A DNA stretch of 64,000 nucleotides from CAVYWD01 sp963772225 (GCA_963772225.1 CAVYWD010000003.1:186001-250000); one strand, 5' to 3'. Positions 25,572 through 34,712 are shown, counted from the stretch's first letter. Numbers and translations: made by a program. Notes: generated by a model not told the origin, from the letters alone.

Positions 25572-27248
25572 CTATCCGCCGAAGAACTCGCGCACGCGCC
25601 GCAGGCGCGCCCGCCAGAGCAGCGGTAGCTTCCAGGCCCCGCTCACCTTGAAGATCTGCGCGTCCGCGAGCAGGTTGCCCATCTCCCACAAATCCTCGTC
25701 GAAGGGCATCCAGAACGGTTCCGGCCCCTCGGAGCGGTCGACCACCACCGCTCGCGGCCGGACGAACGTGCTCAAGCTGAGCTCGCTGTTGGCCACGCCG
25801 AAGCCGGTCTCGCGGGTGCCGCTCCAGGGCAGGTCCGGCACCGCGCCGGTGAACGAGTGGTTGTTCACATCCACCACGCCCACGTCGAGCTGGCTCGCCA
25901 GCCGCTCGGCGCGGGCGAGGTCGCGCGTCCAGAGGGACGCCCCCAGCCCGTAGCGCGAGCGGTTCACGATGCGCACCGCCTCCGCGGCGCTGTCCACGCG
26001 GACCATGGCGAGGACCGGCCCGAAGGTCTCGTCCCGCACCACGGCCATCTCCTCGGTGCAGTGGTCGAGGAGGGTGGGCGGGTAGAACAGCCCCTCGCCG
26101 ACCGGCTCGCCGCCGCACAGCACCTTTGCGCCGCGGGCCCGCGCGTCGCGGACCTGCTCCACCACGGTGTCGAACTGTTGCCGGTTCGCGAGCGGCGACA
26201 GGTCCGCGAAGCGGGTGGGGCCCACGGTGAGCCGCTGGAAGGCGCTGGCCAGGGTCTCGGCGAAGCGGTCGGCGACGCCGCGCTCCACCAGGGCGACCTC
26301 CACGGCGCCGCACGACTGGCCGACGTTGCTCAGCGCCCAATGGGTGATGCCCGCAGCGGTCCGCGGCAAGTCGCAGTCGGAGAGGACGATGGCGGCGTCC
26401 TTGCCGCCCATCTCGATGCTCGAGGGGATGCCGCGCTCGGCGCACTGGATCCGCACCGCCCGCCCGGCGCGCGGCGAGCCGGTGAAGACGCAGGCGTCGA
26501 CGCCCGCGTCGATGAGCGCTCGGCCGACCTCGCCGCCGCCGTGGACGACCGAGAGGAGCCCCTCCGGCAGCTCCGCCGCGAGCTGATCCACGAACCATTG
26601 GCTCGAGCGCGGCGTCTTCTCCGAGGGCTTCACCACGACGCCGTTGCCGGTGAGCAGCGCCGGGTAGACCGAGCGGTAGAGGTTGCCGACCGGGAAGTTC
26701 CACGGGGCGATCACCCCGATGACGCCGCGCGGGGGCATGTCGACATAGGCGCTCTTGCCGCCGAACTTGAGGGGGCTCAAGCCCACGCGCTGGCGCTGCG
26801 CGCCGCGCTCCACGACGCCGACCCAGGCCTCGAGCATGTCGAGCGGGCCGAGCGCCTCGTTGAACAGGCCCTCGATGTCGAGCTTGCCCATCTCGTCGCG
26901 GACCAGCGCCAGGATCTCGCCGCGGCGGCGGAGCATCGCCTTGGCCGCGCGGCGCAGCGGCTGGGCCCTGTCGGCCAGCGAGCGCTCGCGCCAGCCCTCG
27001 GCGGCCGCCCGGGCGCGGCGGACCGCCCGGGCGATCTCCGCTTCCGTCGAGACCGGCACCGGCTCGAGCGGGCGCAGGTCGATGGGGCACTGGCGCGAGA
27101 GCTCCGAGAGCGCCGCGGGGGAGGCCTCGGCGACGGCGAGCGCCGCGTTCCCGGCGAGCTCGCCGCGCTGCCCCTCCAGGGCCTCCGAGAGGTGTTGGGC
27201 GCCGGCCGCCCCGTTGCCGCCCTGGGCGGACTTCCTCGCTGAGCTCAA
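25572..27248 (-). CDS. Aldehyde dehydrogenase
   Basis: NAD(P)-dependent aldehyde dehydrogenase superfamily enzyme (558 aa from this start). The family marks are VIGVIAPWNFPVGNLYRSVYPALLTGN, the nucleotide-binding FTGSPRAGR, the Glu-containing SIEMGGKDAAIVLSDCDL and the catalytic Cys in SNVGQSCGAVEVALVERG. It ends with DLPWSGTRETGFG and an extra C-terminal tail of about 90 residues rich in aromatic residues (FWMPFDEDLWEMGNLL). I chose the TTG at 27248 because AGGAGG sits 6 bases upstream; a longer reading upstream is Pro/Arg-rich and unlike a protein. The substrate aldehyde is unknown. No operon partner is evident. Confidence 0.85.
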   Translation of the reverse strand: MSSARKSAQGGNGAAGAQHLSEALEGQRGELAGNAALAVAEASPAALSELSRQCPIDLRPLEPVPVSTEAEIARAVRRARAAAEGWRERSLADRAQPLRRAAKAMLRRRGEILALVRDEMGKLDIEGLFNEALGPLDMLEAWVGVVERGAQRQRVGLSPLKFGGKSAYVDMPPRGVIGVIAPWNFPVGNLYRSVYPALLTGNGVVVKPSEKTPRSSQWFVDQLAAELPEGLLSVVHGGGEVGRALIDAGVDACVFTGSPRAGRAVRIQCAERGIPSSIEMGGKDAAIVLSDCDLPRTAAGITHWALSNVGQSCGAVEVALVERGVADRFAETLASAFQRLTVGPTRFADLSPLANRQQFDTVVEQVRDARARGAKVLCGGEPVGEGLFYPPTLLDHCTEEMAVVRDETFGPVLAMVRVDSAAEAVRIVNRSRYGLGASLWTRDLARAERLASQLDVGVVDVNNHSFTGAVPDLPWSGTRETGFGVANSELSLSTFVRPRAVVVDRSEGPEPFWMPFDEDLWEMGNLLADAQIFKVSGAWKLPLLWRARLRRVREFFGG

Positions 27249-27536
27249 GCGCTTCCTCCTGACAGTGTCGTCGAGGCGCGGAGGATACGGCTGGCTCGAA
27301 GGGGTCGCAAGGCGAGGCCGGGGCTGCGCTTCGGCATGCATTCCCCGCGCAGGCGCACCTGGCAGAGGGGGCGCGCTCCGCGGGCGCATGGGGCACGGTC
27401 CGGCGAGCCGCTCCTTGAGTGTGCGGCTTCAGGCGAATCTGGTGGCGAGGTCGGTCCTGCCTGAGCCCGGCGATCGAGCGCGTCGGTTGCTCGAGGCCGC
27501 CGCCGCGCGCAGCTTCAAAGCACGACGAGGGGCGCC

Positions 27537-27836
27537 ATGGTTCAATGCGATCACTTGAAGGAAGTCCGGCAGGTCCAGCCCAGCTCGGAGGGCTGCGAGG
27601 ACTGCCTGAAGACCGGCGACTCGTGGGTCGAGCTGAGAATGTGCCTGGAATGCGGCCACGTCGGCTGCTGCGACAGCTCGGTGAACCGGCACGCGCGCAA
27701 GCACTTCCACGACACGAGCCACCCCATCATGCAGGCCTACGGCTCGGAGGAGTCCTTCGCCTGGTGCTATCCGCACAAGGACTACGTCGACCGCGAAGCG
27801 CTCGATCAAATCATCGAGCAGGCGCCCAGGGTTTGA
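27537..27836 (+). CDS. UBP-type zinc finger protein
   Basis: A 99-aa protein that is essentially one ZnF-UBP domain. The ligands run Cys4, His6, Cys20, Cys23, Cys36, Cys39, Cys44 or 45, His52, His56, His59 and His62, in the familiar order CDH, CxxC, CLECGHVGCC, HARKHFHDTSHP. In eukaryotes this fold binds the ubiquitin C-terminus; bacterial single-domain members occur widely with unknown partners. The next gene (DUF5996) starts only 4 bases after the stop, so the two are co-transcribed. Confidence 0.9.
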   Translation: MVQCDHLKEVRQVQPSSEGCEDCLKTGDSWVELRMCLECGHVGCCDSSVNRHARKHFHDTSHPIMQAYGSEESFAWCYPHKDYVDREALDQIIEQAPRV

Positions 27837-27840
27837 GGCC

Positions 27841-28800
27841 ATGCTCGAGGCCGGCGATTTGCGCGAGGCGTGGCCGCCCTTGAGGCTCGAGGGCTGGGCG
27901 GACACCTGCGACACGCTCCACCTCTGGACGCAGGTGGTGGGCAAGCTGCGGCTCGCGCTCACCCCGCCCATCAATCATTGGTGGCACGTGCCGCTCTATT
28001 TGACGGCCCGCGGTCTGACGACCTCGCCCATTCCATTCGCCGATTTCTCTTTCGAGATCCGCTTCGACTTCGAGGACCACCGCCTCGACGTCGAGACCAG
28101 CCGCGGGGGCCGGGCCGGCCTGGCGTTGCTGCCGCGCTCGGTGGCGGCGTTCTACCGCGAGCTCTTCCAGCTGCTCGATGCACTGGGGATCGACGCTCAT
28201 ATCTGGGCGCAGCCCGTGGAGGTCCCCTTTCAGACAGCCTTGGACGCCGACGAGGAGCACTGCGCCTACGACCCTTCGGCCGCGAGCCGTTTCTTCCGAG
28301 CCCTGGCGCAAGCCGACCTGGCGCTGAAGGCGTTCCAGGGCAGGTTTCGCGGAAAGCAGAGCCCGTCGCATTTCTTTTGGGGAAGCTTCGACCTCGCCCA
28401 GACGCGGTTCTCAGGGAGGCCGGCGCCTCCGCGCCAGGGGGCTGACCGGGTGACGCAGGAGGCATACTCGGACGAGGTCATCAGCTTCGGGTTCTGGCCT
28501 GGAAAGGCGGGGGTGTGCGACGCCTCGTTCTACGCCTACGCAGCGCCGGAGCCGGAGGGCCTTCATCGGGCGCAGGTCTTTGCTCCCGGCTATTACGACG
28601 ACCGTCTCCACGAATTCTTGATGCCCTATTCGGCCATCCGCTCGGCCCCGGAGCCGCGCGAGGCGCTGCTCGAATTCTTTCAAAGCGCCTATGACGCGGC
28701 CGCCGAGCTCTGCGGGTGGGATCGGGTGGAGCTCGAGAGGCGAGGGCCCATCGCTGGCGAATGGCCGAGCGAGGAGGCGCTGCCGTCGGCACCCGATTGA
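27841..28800 (+). CDS. DUF5996 family protein
   Basis: Soluble protein (319 aa) matching DUF5996 by its opening WPPLRLEGWADTCDTLHLWTQVVGKLRLALTPPINHWWHVPLYLTARGL and by HFFWGSFDLAQTRFSGRPAPP in the C-terminal half. Strings of Trp, His, Asp and Glu in conserved blocks suggest an enzyme active site, but no reaction is established for the family. It is translated just after the UBP zinc-finger gene with a 4-base gap, which suggests a shared transcript. It ends head-on against the chemotaxis cluster on the other strand. Confidence 0.85.
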   Translation: MLEAGDLREAWPPLRLEGWADTCDTLHLWTQVVGKLRLALTPPINHWWHVPLYLTARGLTTSPIPFADFSFEIRFDFEDHRLDVETSRGGRAGLALLPRSVAAFYRELFQLLDALGIDAHIWAQPVEVPFQTALDADEEHCAYDPSAASRFFRALAQADLALKAFQGRFRGKQSPSHFFWGSFDLAQTRFSGRPAPPRQGADRVTQEAYSDEVISFGFWPGKAGVCDASFYAYAAPEPEGLHRAQVFAPGYYDDRLHEFLMPYSAIRSAPEPREALLEFFQSAYDAAAELCGWDRVELERRGPIAGEWPSEEALPSAPD

Positions 28801-28853
28801 GGCTGCGCCGCACCCACTCCAGCCTGCCTCGTCGGTCCAAGGCGCAGTCTCGC

Positions 28854-29477
28854 TCAGATGCCCATCGCCTCCAGAATCTTGGAGAGCGACGGCAGGTCCG
28901 GGACGATGAGAAAGTGCCCCGCGAAGTCCTGGTGCTGCCTCGGCAAGAACCGCGTCTCGAGCACCAGCGCGCTCGTCGCCCCGCCGGGCCGCTCTTCCAG
29001 GGCGCTCGCGAGCACCCCCGTGGCCGCGCCTTGCGCGAACCGGGGGACCGACGGCATGAGCTCCAGCGAGAACGCCCGGGCGATGGCGCTCAGGCAGGCC
29101 GACCCGACGATGTTCCCCGCCTCGCAGATGGCCGAGCGCGCCTCCTCGGAGAACGGCCCACGCGGCACGCCGCCGAGGAGGAGCCCGGCCAGCACCCGGG
29201 CGTCCCGCTCGCGCATCAGCACCAGCAAGAGCCCCCCGAGCGCGCCGGTGACGTCCGTGGTCACGGCGACCAGAGGCGCGTCGGGCCCGCCGAAGTGATG
29301 GCTCAACGCGCGGATCTCGATGAGCTCGGCGCGCGGCACGTCGATGCCCACCGGCGCGCCGCCCAGGAGCTTGGAGAGCGCCGACGCGGCGTGCCCGCAG
29401 CCGATGTTGGCCAGCTCGCGCAGCGCGTCCAGCTGTCGTTCGTCGAGCGACACCTCGCCTCCGCTGCTCTGCTCCAT
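28854..29477 (-). CDS. cheC: Chemotaxis protein CheC
   Basis: CheY-phosphate phosphatase of the CheC/CheX/FliY family (207 aa). The two pseudo-symmetric phosphatase helices are LDALRELANIGCGHAASALSKLL near the N-terminus and EEARSAICEAGNIVGSACLSAIA in the middle, each with the acidic/Asn pattern of the active site. The ATG at 29477 is preferred over the GTG at 29495 because GAGGAGG lies between them, 9 bases before the ATG. It follows cheA by 24 bases and closes the chemosensory operon. It would shorten the CheY signal; in other bacteria CheC often works with CheD, which is not seen here. Confidence 0.9.
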   Translation of the reverse strand: MEQSSGGEVSLDERQLDALRELANIGCGHAASALSKLLGGAPVGIDVPRAELIEIRALSHHFGGPDAPLVAVTTDVTGALGGLLLVLMRERDARVLAGLLLGGVPRGPFSEEARSAICEAGNIVGSACLSAIARAFSLELMPSVPRFAQGAATGVLASALEERPGGATSALVLETRFLPRQHQDFAGHFLIVPDLPSLSKILEAMGI

Positions 29478-29501
29478 CCCGCCAAACCTCCTCACGATGC
29501 C

Positions 29502-31487
29502 TCAAGCTGCGATGAGCCGCGGGACGTCCAGAATGAAGATGGGCCGGCCCGTCCCCAAGATGGTAACCCCGGCGAGCCCAGCGATGAGATCCAGCGGGCG
29601 GGAGAGCGGCTTGAGCACCGCCTCTTCCTGGCCCATCAGCCGGTCCACCTCCAGCGCGACGGGCCCCACCTCGGCGTCCAGGACCACGTGGGGGCGGGTG
29701 CCGCCCCGCGGCAGTCGCTCGATGGAGAGCAGCGCTCCCAGCGGGTGCACCGGCACGAGCGCCCCGCCGTGGCTGAGCATCGGCGCGTTTCGGCTGCGCG
29801 AAAGCTGCTCGGGGTCCACCTCGACCACCGACTTCACCTTGGCGATGGGCAGGCCGAAGACCTCTTTGCCCACCCCCACCAGAAGCACGTTCACCACCGC
29901 CACCGTGAGCGGCAGCCGCAGCGTGAAGCGCGTGCCTCGCCCGGGCGTCGAGTCGATGTCCAGCGTCCCGCCCACGCTCTCGACCGCCCGCTTGACCGCA
30001 TCCATCCCCACGCCGCGGCCGGAGACGTCGGTGACGCTCGCCGCGGTGGAGACGCCGGGCAGGCAGGAGAGCAGGAGCGCCTCGCGCTCGGTCATGGCTC
30101 GGGCGGCCTCGGCGGTAATGAGCCCGGCCTCCACCGCCTTCTCCTTGAGCCGCTCGACGTCCATGCCGCGGCCGTCGTCTTCGATCTCCACCAGCACGCG
30201 GTCGCGGTCGCGGCGGGCCGCGACCACCACCCGCCCGCGCGCGAGCTTGCCCTGCGCGACCCGCACCGCAGGGTCCTCGACCCCGTGGTCGATGCAGTTG
30301 CGCAGGATGTGGAGGAGGGGGTCGGCCAGCTCGTCGAGGATGGCGCGATCGAGCTCGATCTCCGCGCCGCTGACGGTGAGGTCCACCTCGCGCCCCTTCT
30401 TGCGCGCCAGGTCGCGGGCCGTGCGCGGGAGGCGGTCGGTGATGAGCGAGAGCGGCGTCATGCGCACGCTCATCACCTTGTTGTGCAGGTCCTTGACGAT
30501 GGTGTGGAGCCTGTTGACGCCCTCGTCCAAGGGACCCGCGTGGGACTCGGGGACCGACTTGGCCAGCTCGCGCAGGTGCGCGGTCGCGAGCAAGAGCTCG
30601 CCCACGGCATCCAGGAAGTAGTCGAGGATCTCGGTCTTGACGCGCACCGAGCGCGCGAGCTCGACGCCGATGGGCCGCGGGGCGTCGGGCGCCGGGGCGG
30701 GCGCCTGGGGGAAGCTCTTGAGCTCCACCCGGCCCACCTCGATGGACTCGAGGTCGGCGACCACCGCCAGCGCGCGCCGGATGGCTTCGTCGCCCCGAGC
30801 GCCCACGGTCTCGATTTGCAGGGAGAGGCGCCCGTCGGGGATGCGGCCGGCTTTGAGATCTTCGAGTGGCGGCTGGACGTCGAAGAGGTTGCCCAGCGCT
30901 CCCAGCTTCTTGTGCACCAGGAAGGCGCGCACGCCGGGGACGAGGCAGGCGGGGGCGATTTGGACGCGGACCAGAAACCGCGGCGGCAGGTTGGGGGCGA
31001 GCGGCCCCTGCGCTGCTCCCGCGGGAGGCAGCGCGGGCGCTTCCTCCGCCGGTGGCGCGCTCGCCACCGCGTCGAGGACGCGGGTCCTCGCCGGCGCCGC
31101 GCCGGTGAGGGCGGTGAGCCGCTCGCCGATGCGGGCGATGAGGGGGCCCGCGTCCGGGCTCGGCGCACCGGCCCCGGCGGAGCGCACCATGGCCAGGAGG
31201 TGGTCGGACGCGGCGAAGAGGACGTCGGCCGTCTCGGCGTTGAGCACCGACGGGCTTCTGCGCACCTGGTCCACCAGGTCCTCGACGCGGTGGGACAGGG
31301 TGGCTATCTGCTCGAAGCCCATCGAGGCGGCCATGCCCTTGACCGAGTGGGCGTGGCGGAACATCGAGTCGACGGCCGCGGGCGAGGCGCCTTTCTCCAG
31401 CGCCACCAGCTCGCGCGAGAGGTTCTCCAGATGCTCCTGGGCCTCGGAGGCGAACAGCCCGAGGTACTTCGACATGTCGATGGGCAT
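29502..31487 (-). CDS. cheA: Chemotaxis histidine kinase CheA
   Basis: Cytoplasmic sensor kinase of 661 aa with the classic domain order. The HPt domain has the phospho-accepting His47 in HAHSVKGMAASMGF. A Pro/Ala linker region and a P2-like segment follow. The dimerisation helix pair is around residues 290-350 (LDYFLDAVGELLLATAHLREL, LHTIVKDLHNKVMSVRM). The HATPase has N-box HILRNCIDHGVE, G1 EDDGRGMD and G2 SGRGVGMDAVK, and a C-terminal CheW-like regulatory domain runs from about 540. It lies 39 bases after cheY and 24 before cheC. No chemoreceptor gene is in the window, so the stimulus is unknown. The cluster might control motility or, as in other myxobacterial Che systems, gene expression. 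Confidence 0.95.
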   Translation of the reverse strand: MPIDMSKYLGLFASEAQEHLENLSRELVALEKGASPAAVDSMFRHAHSVKGMAASMGFEQIATLSHRVEDLVDQVRRSPSVLNAETADVLFAASDHLLAMVRSAGAGAPSPDAGPLIARIGERLTALTGAAPARTRVLDAVASAPPAEEAPALPPAGAAQGPLAPNLPPRFLVRVQIAPACLVPGVRAFLVHKKLGALGNLFDVQPPLEDLKAGRIPDGRLSLQIETVGARGDEAIRRALAVVADLESIEVGRVELKSFPQAPAPAPDAPRPIGVELARSVRVKTEILDYFLDAVGELLLATAHLRELAKSVPESHAGPLDEGVNRLHTIVKDLHNKVMSVRMTPLSLITDRLPRTARDLARKKGREVDLTVSGAEIELDRAILDELADPLLHILRNCIDHGVEDPAVRVAQGKLARGRVVVAARRDRDRVLVEIEDDGRGMDVERLKEKAVEAGLITAEAARAMTEREALLLSCLPGVSTAASVTDVSGRGVGMDAVKRAVESVGGTLDIDSTPGRGTRFTLRLPLTVAVVNVLLVGVGKEVFGLPIAKVKSVVEVDPEQLSRSRNAPMLSHGGALVPVHPLGALLSIERLPRGGTRPHVVLDAEVGPVALEVDRLMGQEEAVLKPLSRPLDLIAGLAGVTILGTGRPIFILDVPRLIAA

Positions 31488-31526
31488 TGCCTGCCCCGGG
31501 CGGCCTCGACAGGCGCCGCCTTTCGG

Positions 31527-31892
31527 CTATCCGCCGAGGACCTTCTTGACCACCGCGAGGACGTCTTCGGCCTTGAAGGGCTTGACGATGAAGTCGCTGG
31601 CGCCCGCCTCGATGGCCTCCATCACCAGCGACTCCTGCCCGAGCGCGCTGCACATGATGATGAGGGCGTCGCCGTCGAGCTTGACGATCTCGCGGGTGGC
31701 CTCGATGCCGCTCTTGAACGGCATCACGATGTCCATGGTGGTCAGGTCGGGCTTGAGGTCTTTGTACTTCTCCACAGCCTCGAGGCCGTTGGCCGCTTCG
31801 CCCACCACGGTGAACCCGCCGGAGGCGAAGATGTCCCTGATCATGTTGCGCATGAAGATGGCGTCGTCGACGATCAGAACACGCTTCGGCAT
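31527..31892 (-). CDS. cheY: Response regulator CheY
   Basis: Single-domain receiver (121 aa). Acidic pocket residues follow VLIVDD (Asp9, Asp10), the phospho-acceptor is Asp54 in TTMDIVMP, and the conserved Ser/Thr region and Lys appear in IIMCSALGQE and DFIVKPFKAEDV. The ATG at 31892 is chosen because GGAGG lies 6 bases upstream; an in-frame ATG at 31898 abuts that sequence and would leave no spacing. It is the first gene of the cheY-cheA-cheC unit and should receive phosphate from CheA and lose it through CheC. Confidence 0.95.
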   Translation of the reverse strand: MPKRVLIVDDAIFMRNMIRDIFASGGFTVVGEAANGLEAVEKYKDLKPDLTTMDIVMPFKSGIEATREIVKLDGDALIIMCSALGQESLVMEAIEAGASDFIVKPFKAEDVLAVVKKVLGG

Positions 31893-32092
31893 TCCCATCC
31901 TCCAGGGCACTCCGGACCGCCATCCTGCGGAGCGGCGACCTTAGCATGGGCCGCCGCGGCCCCTCAAGCTTCGGGACTGCCGGATCCCGCGCTCGGCCGG
32001 CCGGCGTCGAAGCGGACGCGAGGTCGCGTTTTCATTGCCAAATTGAGGCCGGCATCCGATAACCACCTCGCCGTCTGTCGAGAGGGTCCATC

Positions 32093-32614
32093 ATGGCGCG
32101 AATGGGCGTTTCCGGGGTGGTCAAAGCGATCGGGCTCATCGCCGTGGGCGTGCTGGCCGACCAGTTCACCAAGCGTTGGGCCGAGGGGGCGCTTCGCGAC
32201 CGGACCATCGATGTCGTCCCGAGTCTCATGAAGTTCGAGTACGCGGAGAACCACAACGCCGCCTTCGGCCTCGGCCAGGGCCTGCCGGAGTCGTTCAAGG
32301 TCTACATCCTGCTCGGGCTCACCGTGGGGCTCTCGGCCTGGCTCTTCATCGCCATGATGCGAAGCTCCGACCTCGCGACCCGCTGGGGTTTCGGGATTAC
32401 CGTGGCCGGCGCCTTGGGCAACATCGCCGACCGGCTGCTGCTCGGACACGTCCGCGACTTCATCCTCCTCTGGCACGGCGGCTTCCGCTGGCCCAACTTC
32501 AACGTCGCCGACATGCTGGTCTGCACCGGCGTCGGGGTGTTGCTCTTCTTCGGCACCGGGCGCAAGGCGGGCGAGGCCGCACAGGTCAAGGGCGAGCGGC
32601 CGCAGGTGCCTTGA
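32093..32614 (+). CDS. lspA: Lipoprotein signal peptidase LspA
   Basis: Inner-membrane aspartyl protease (signal peptidase II, 173 aa) that cleaves the signal peptides of prolipoproteins after diacylglyceryl transfer. It has four transmembrane helices and the family blocks DQFTKRW, FEYAENHNAAFG, GALGNIADRLLLGHVRDF and PNFNVADMLV, the last two carrying the catalytic Asp pair. The window encodes at least five lipoproteins it could process. It sits on the plus strand inside a minus-strand chemosensory cluster and its last 29 bases overlap the end of cheW tail to tail. Confidence 0.95.
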   Translation: MARMGVSGVVKAIGLIAVGVLADQFTKRWAEGALRDRTIDVVPSLMKFEYAENHNAAFGLGQGLPESFKVYILLGLTVGLSAWLFIAMMRSSDLATRWGFGITVAGALGNIADRLLLGHVRDFILLWHGGFRWPNFNVADMLVCTGVGVLLFFGTGRKAGEAAQVKGERPQVP

Positions 32615-33032
32615 ACAGCGCGACGATTTGCCGGTCGAGCCCGTCGCTCTCCAGCACGGTGACCGCCCCGCGCGCCGTGTGCGCCACTCCGCGGATGGAT
32701 GGCAGCGCCTCGCCGGGCGCCGGCGAGATGTCCTCGAGCGGGTGAACCCCGTCCACCTCGCCGACGAGCAGGCCCAGGTCGCGCCGCCCGCGGTCGAGCA
32801 GGACGACCTTGCCGGTGGGGGGCCCGGCCTGGGACGGCGGCGCCCCCGAAATGCCGAGCAGCTGGGCGAGGTCGACCACGGTCACCACGCGGCCTCGGAG
32901 GTTCATGATGCCCCGCACCGCGCTGGGGGCGCGCGGCACGCGCGACGTGGCAGCCGGGTTCACCACCTCGCGCACGGCGGCGAGGGGGAGGCCGAAACGC
33001 TCGGAGCCTATCCAGAAGACGACGTGGCGCAC
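32586..33032 (-). CDS. cheW: Chemotaxis coupling protein CheW
   Basis: Scaffold (148 aa) linking receptors to CheA. The CheW SH3-like fold is shown by VFWIGSERFGLPLAAVREVV, IMNLRGRVVTVVDLAQLLG, VVLLDRGRRDLGLLVGEVDGV and ISPAP. It is on the minus strand between a broken gene and the convergent lspA, with which it shares 29 bases. It belongs functionally with cheR upstream and cheYAC downstream, although lspA interrupts the cluster. Confidence 0.9.
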   Translation of the reverse strand: MRHVVFWIGSERFGLPLAAVREVVNPAATSRVPRAPSAVRGIMNLRGRVVTVVDLAQLLGISGAPPSQAGPPTGKVVLLDRGRRDLGLLVGEVDGVHPLEDISPAPGEALPSIRGVAHTARGAVTVLESDGLDRQIVALFKAPAAARP

Positions 33033-33094
33033 GACCCGGGAGTATAGGCCAGGACCCGTCGGCGCAGGGCGCGAGAGGGGAGCGAAATGGGGTC

Positions 33095-33507
33095 TTAGCG
33101 CCGCGCCGGCGCCTTGGCGGTTCGCGGAAATTCGAGGTATCGCGCGGCCCCGCCGCGGGCGATGAGCAGAACCCGGCTCTCAGACGCGTGGCGTTCCAGG
33201 CACTCGAAGAAGGCCGCGCGAGGCGGGGTCGAGCAGCTTGACGTCGTCGACGTCGCCTTTGAGGTCGAGGAGGTCGGCGCAGTCGTCGCAGTCGACCTTG
33301 AGGATGTGCGGATCGATGCCCAGGTCGGCCGCGCGCCGGAGCATGGCCATGACCTCGCCGATGCCGATGACCGAAGGCGACCCGGCGACGGCGGACTCGA
33401 AGGCCGAGCGGGGGTCCGGATAGGCGCCGGGCGGTCGAGGAGCTGCACTTGAGCGCGGGCGGCGCCGCGGCGGCAAAGGGGAGCGGGAAGAGCGCCGGCG
33501 AGGGCAT
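33095..33507 (-). pseudogene. Broken gene between cheR and cheW, function unknown
   Basis: Three different frames must be joined to read a plausible protein. It opens MPSPALFPLPFAAAAPPALKCSS (from 33507), continues AYPDPRSAFESAVAGSPSVIGIGEV and LRRAADLGIDPHILKVDCDDC (the frame open 33180-33476), then RAAFFECLERHASESRVLLIARGGAARYLEF (the frame ending at 33095). The second join needs one base changed within the CGCGCGG around 33215. I do not recognise the family. It may be a decayed member of the chemosensory operon, or a gene hit by sequence errors. Confidence 0.4.
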
Positions 33508-33554
33508 GTCGGCGCGTCAGCCCAAGTCGAGCGGCGCCAGGCCGGAGCAGAGGG

Positions 33555-34712
33555 TCACGTCGCCACGAGAGTGCTGGCCGCGCCGTCCTGCAAGTCTCGG
33601 CGCGCCAGGGCCTCGGGGGCGCGCAGGCAGAGGTGGCGCAGTCTGCGCGCGGCGTGCTCGAGCACGAAGGCGACGCTGACGCCGTTGCTCTGGGGGATGA
33701 TCTCGGCGAGCGAGCGGCCCTCGAGCAGCGAGAGGACGAGCTGGTAGTGGCGGCGCGCCTTGCGCTTGCGCCCGTGGCGCTCGTGGATCCCGGCGCTGAA
33801 GAAGTGGGCCAGGACCAGGTGCCGGTCGAGCTGCAGCGCGCGGCGCAAGGCCTTCAGCGCGCCCGCGCTGTCGGACCGCTGCTCGAGCGCGATGGCCGTC
33901 TCGAGCTGCGCCATGGCCTCGGCGTCCTGGGGCCAGGGCCGTTCGGCCGACGGCTCGCCGAAGGGGCTCGAGGGCGCGGGCCCTGCCGAGCGCCGCCGGC
34001 GCAAGAACGAGCGGGCGTCGCCGCTCGCTTCGCCCGCGGCGCAGCGCTTGCGCAAGAGGATGCAGCCCGGCTGCTCGACCCGCTCCAGCTCCTCGCTCTC
34101 CATCGGGCATTCCTCCTCGTCGAGCAGGAGCCAGCCGCCGGGCTCGAGGCTACGGGTCAAGAGGCGCAGGGCGCACGCGCGGTCGGCCTCGGGCAGGTCG
34201 TCCAGCGCGCCGCGGCAGCTGACCAGCGCGAACAGTCCCGGCGCGAGGGGCGGCTCGCCGCTCAGGAGATTGTGCTGGGCGAAGCTCACCATCCGCCGCG
34301 CGCTCTCGGCGACGCGCGCGCTCCCGTCGCCCAGCGGCTCGGCCAGACCCGAGCGCGGCCAGAGAGCGCAGGCGCCCAGCGCCCTCTCGCTGTAGATTCC
34401 GCGAGCGGCCTGCTCCAGTCGAAATGGGTTCACGTCGGTGCCCAGAACCCGGACGCGATCCGAGGCGCACGGCGCGACTTCCAGGCAGAGCACGGCCAGC
34501 CCGTAGGCGTCTTCGCCGGTGCCGCATCCGGCGCTCCAGATCCAGGTTCGCTCGCGCGGCTTGGCGACCCAGAGTCGAGGGGCGAGGACGAGCTCGCGCA
34601 GGGCCCGGGAGAGGGCCGCAGCGCTGGGCAGCGCCGACGAAGGCGCCGAGCGAAGCGGGCTCGCTGGCGAGAAGGGGAACCGCGGACCTTCAGTCGAAGA
34701 GTGGATTGTCAT
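33555..34712 (-). CDS. cheR: CheR-like protein methyltransferase with TPR tail
   Basis: MCP glutamate methyltransferase homologue (385 aa). The SAM-binding motif is IWSAGCGTGEDAYGLAVLCLE, followed by VLGTDVNPFRLEQAARGIYSE, ALVSCRGALDDL where CheR normally has CRNVLIYF, and LLTRSLEPGGWLLLDEEE. The N-terminal helical CheR domain is short. The C-terminal third (MAQLETAIALEQRSDSAGALKALRRALQLD, LAHFFSAGIHERHG) forms TPR-like repeats, as in myxobacterial CheR-TPR proteins. The degenerate CRN motif may mean reduced activity. The start at 34712 marks where family-like sequence begins; the Shine-Dalgarno is weak. It is the promoter-proximal gene of the chemosensory cluster. Confidence 0.8.
   Translation of the reverse strand: MTIHSSTEGPRFPFSPASPLRSAPSSALPSAAALSRALRELVLAPRLWVAKPRERTWIWSAGCGTGEDAYGLAVLCLEVAPCASDRVRVLGTDVNPFRLEQAARGIYSERALGACALWPRSGLAEPLGDGSARVAESARRMVSFAQHNLLSGEPPLAPGLFALVSCRGALDDLPEADRACALRLLTRSLEPGGWLLLDEEECPMESEELERVEQPGCILLRKRCAAGEASGDARSFLRRRRSAGPAPSSPFGEPSAERPWPQDAEAMAQLETAIALEQRSDSAGALKALRRALQLDRHLVLAHFFSAGIHERHGRKRKARRHYQLVLSLLEGRSLAEIIPQSNGVSVAFVLEHAARRLRHLCLRAPEALARRDLQDGAASTLVAT

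Noticed and set aside
28411..31947. 1178-codon minus-strand open frame across cheA and cheC
   Set aside because: It is one frame off the cheA/cheC/cheY genes and reads as Arg/Gly/Ala-rich nonsense.
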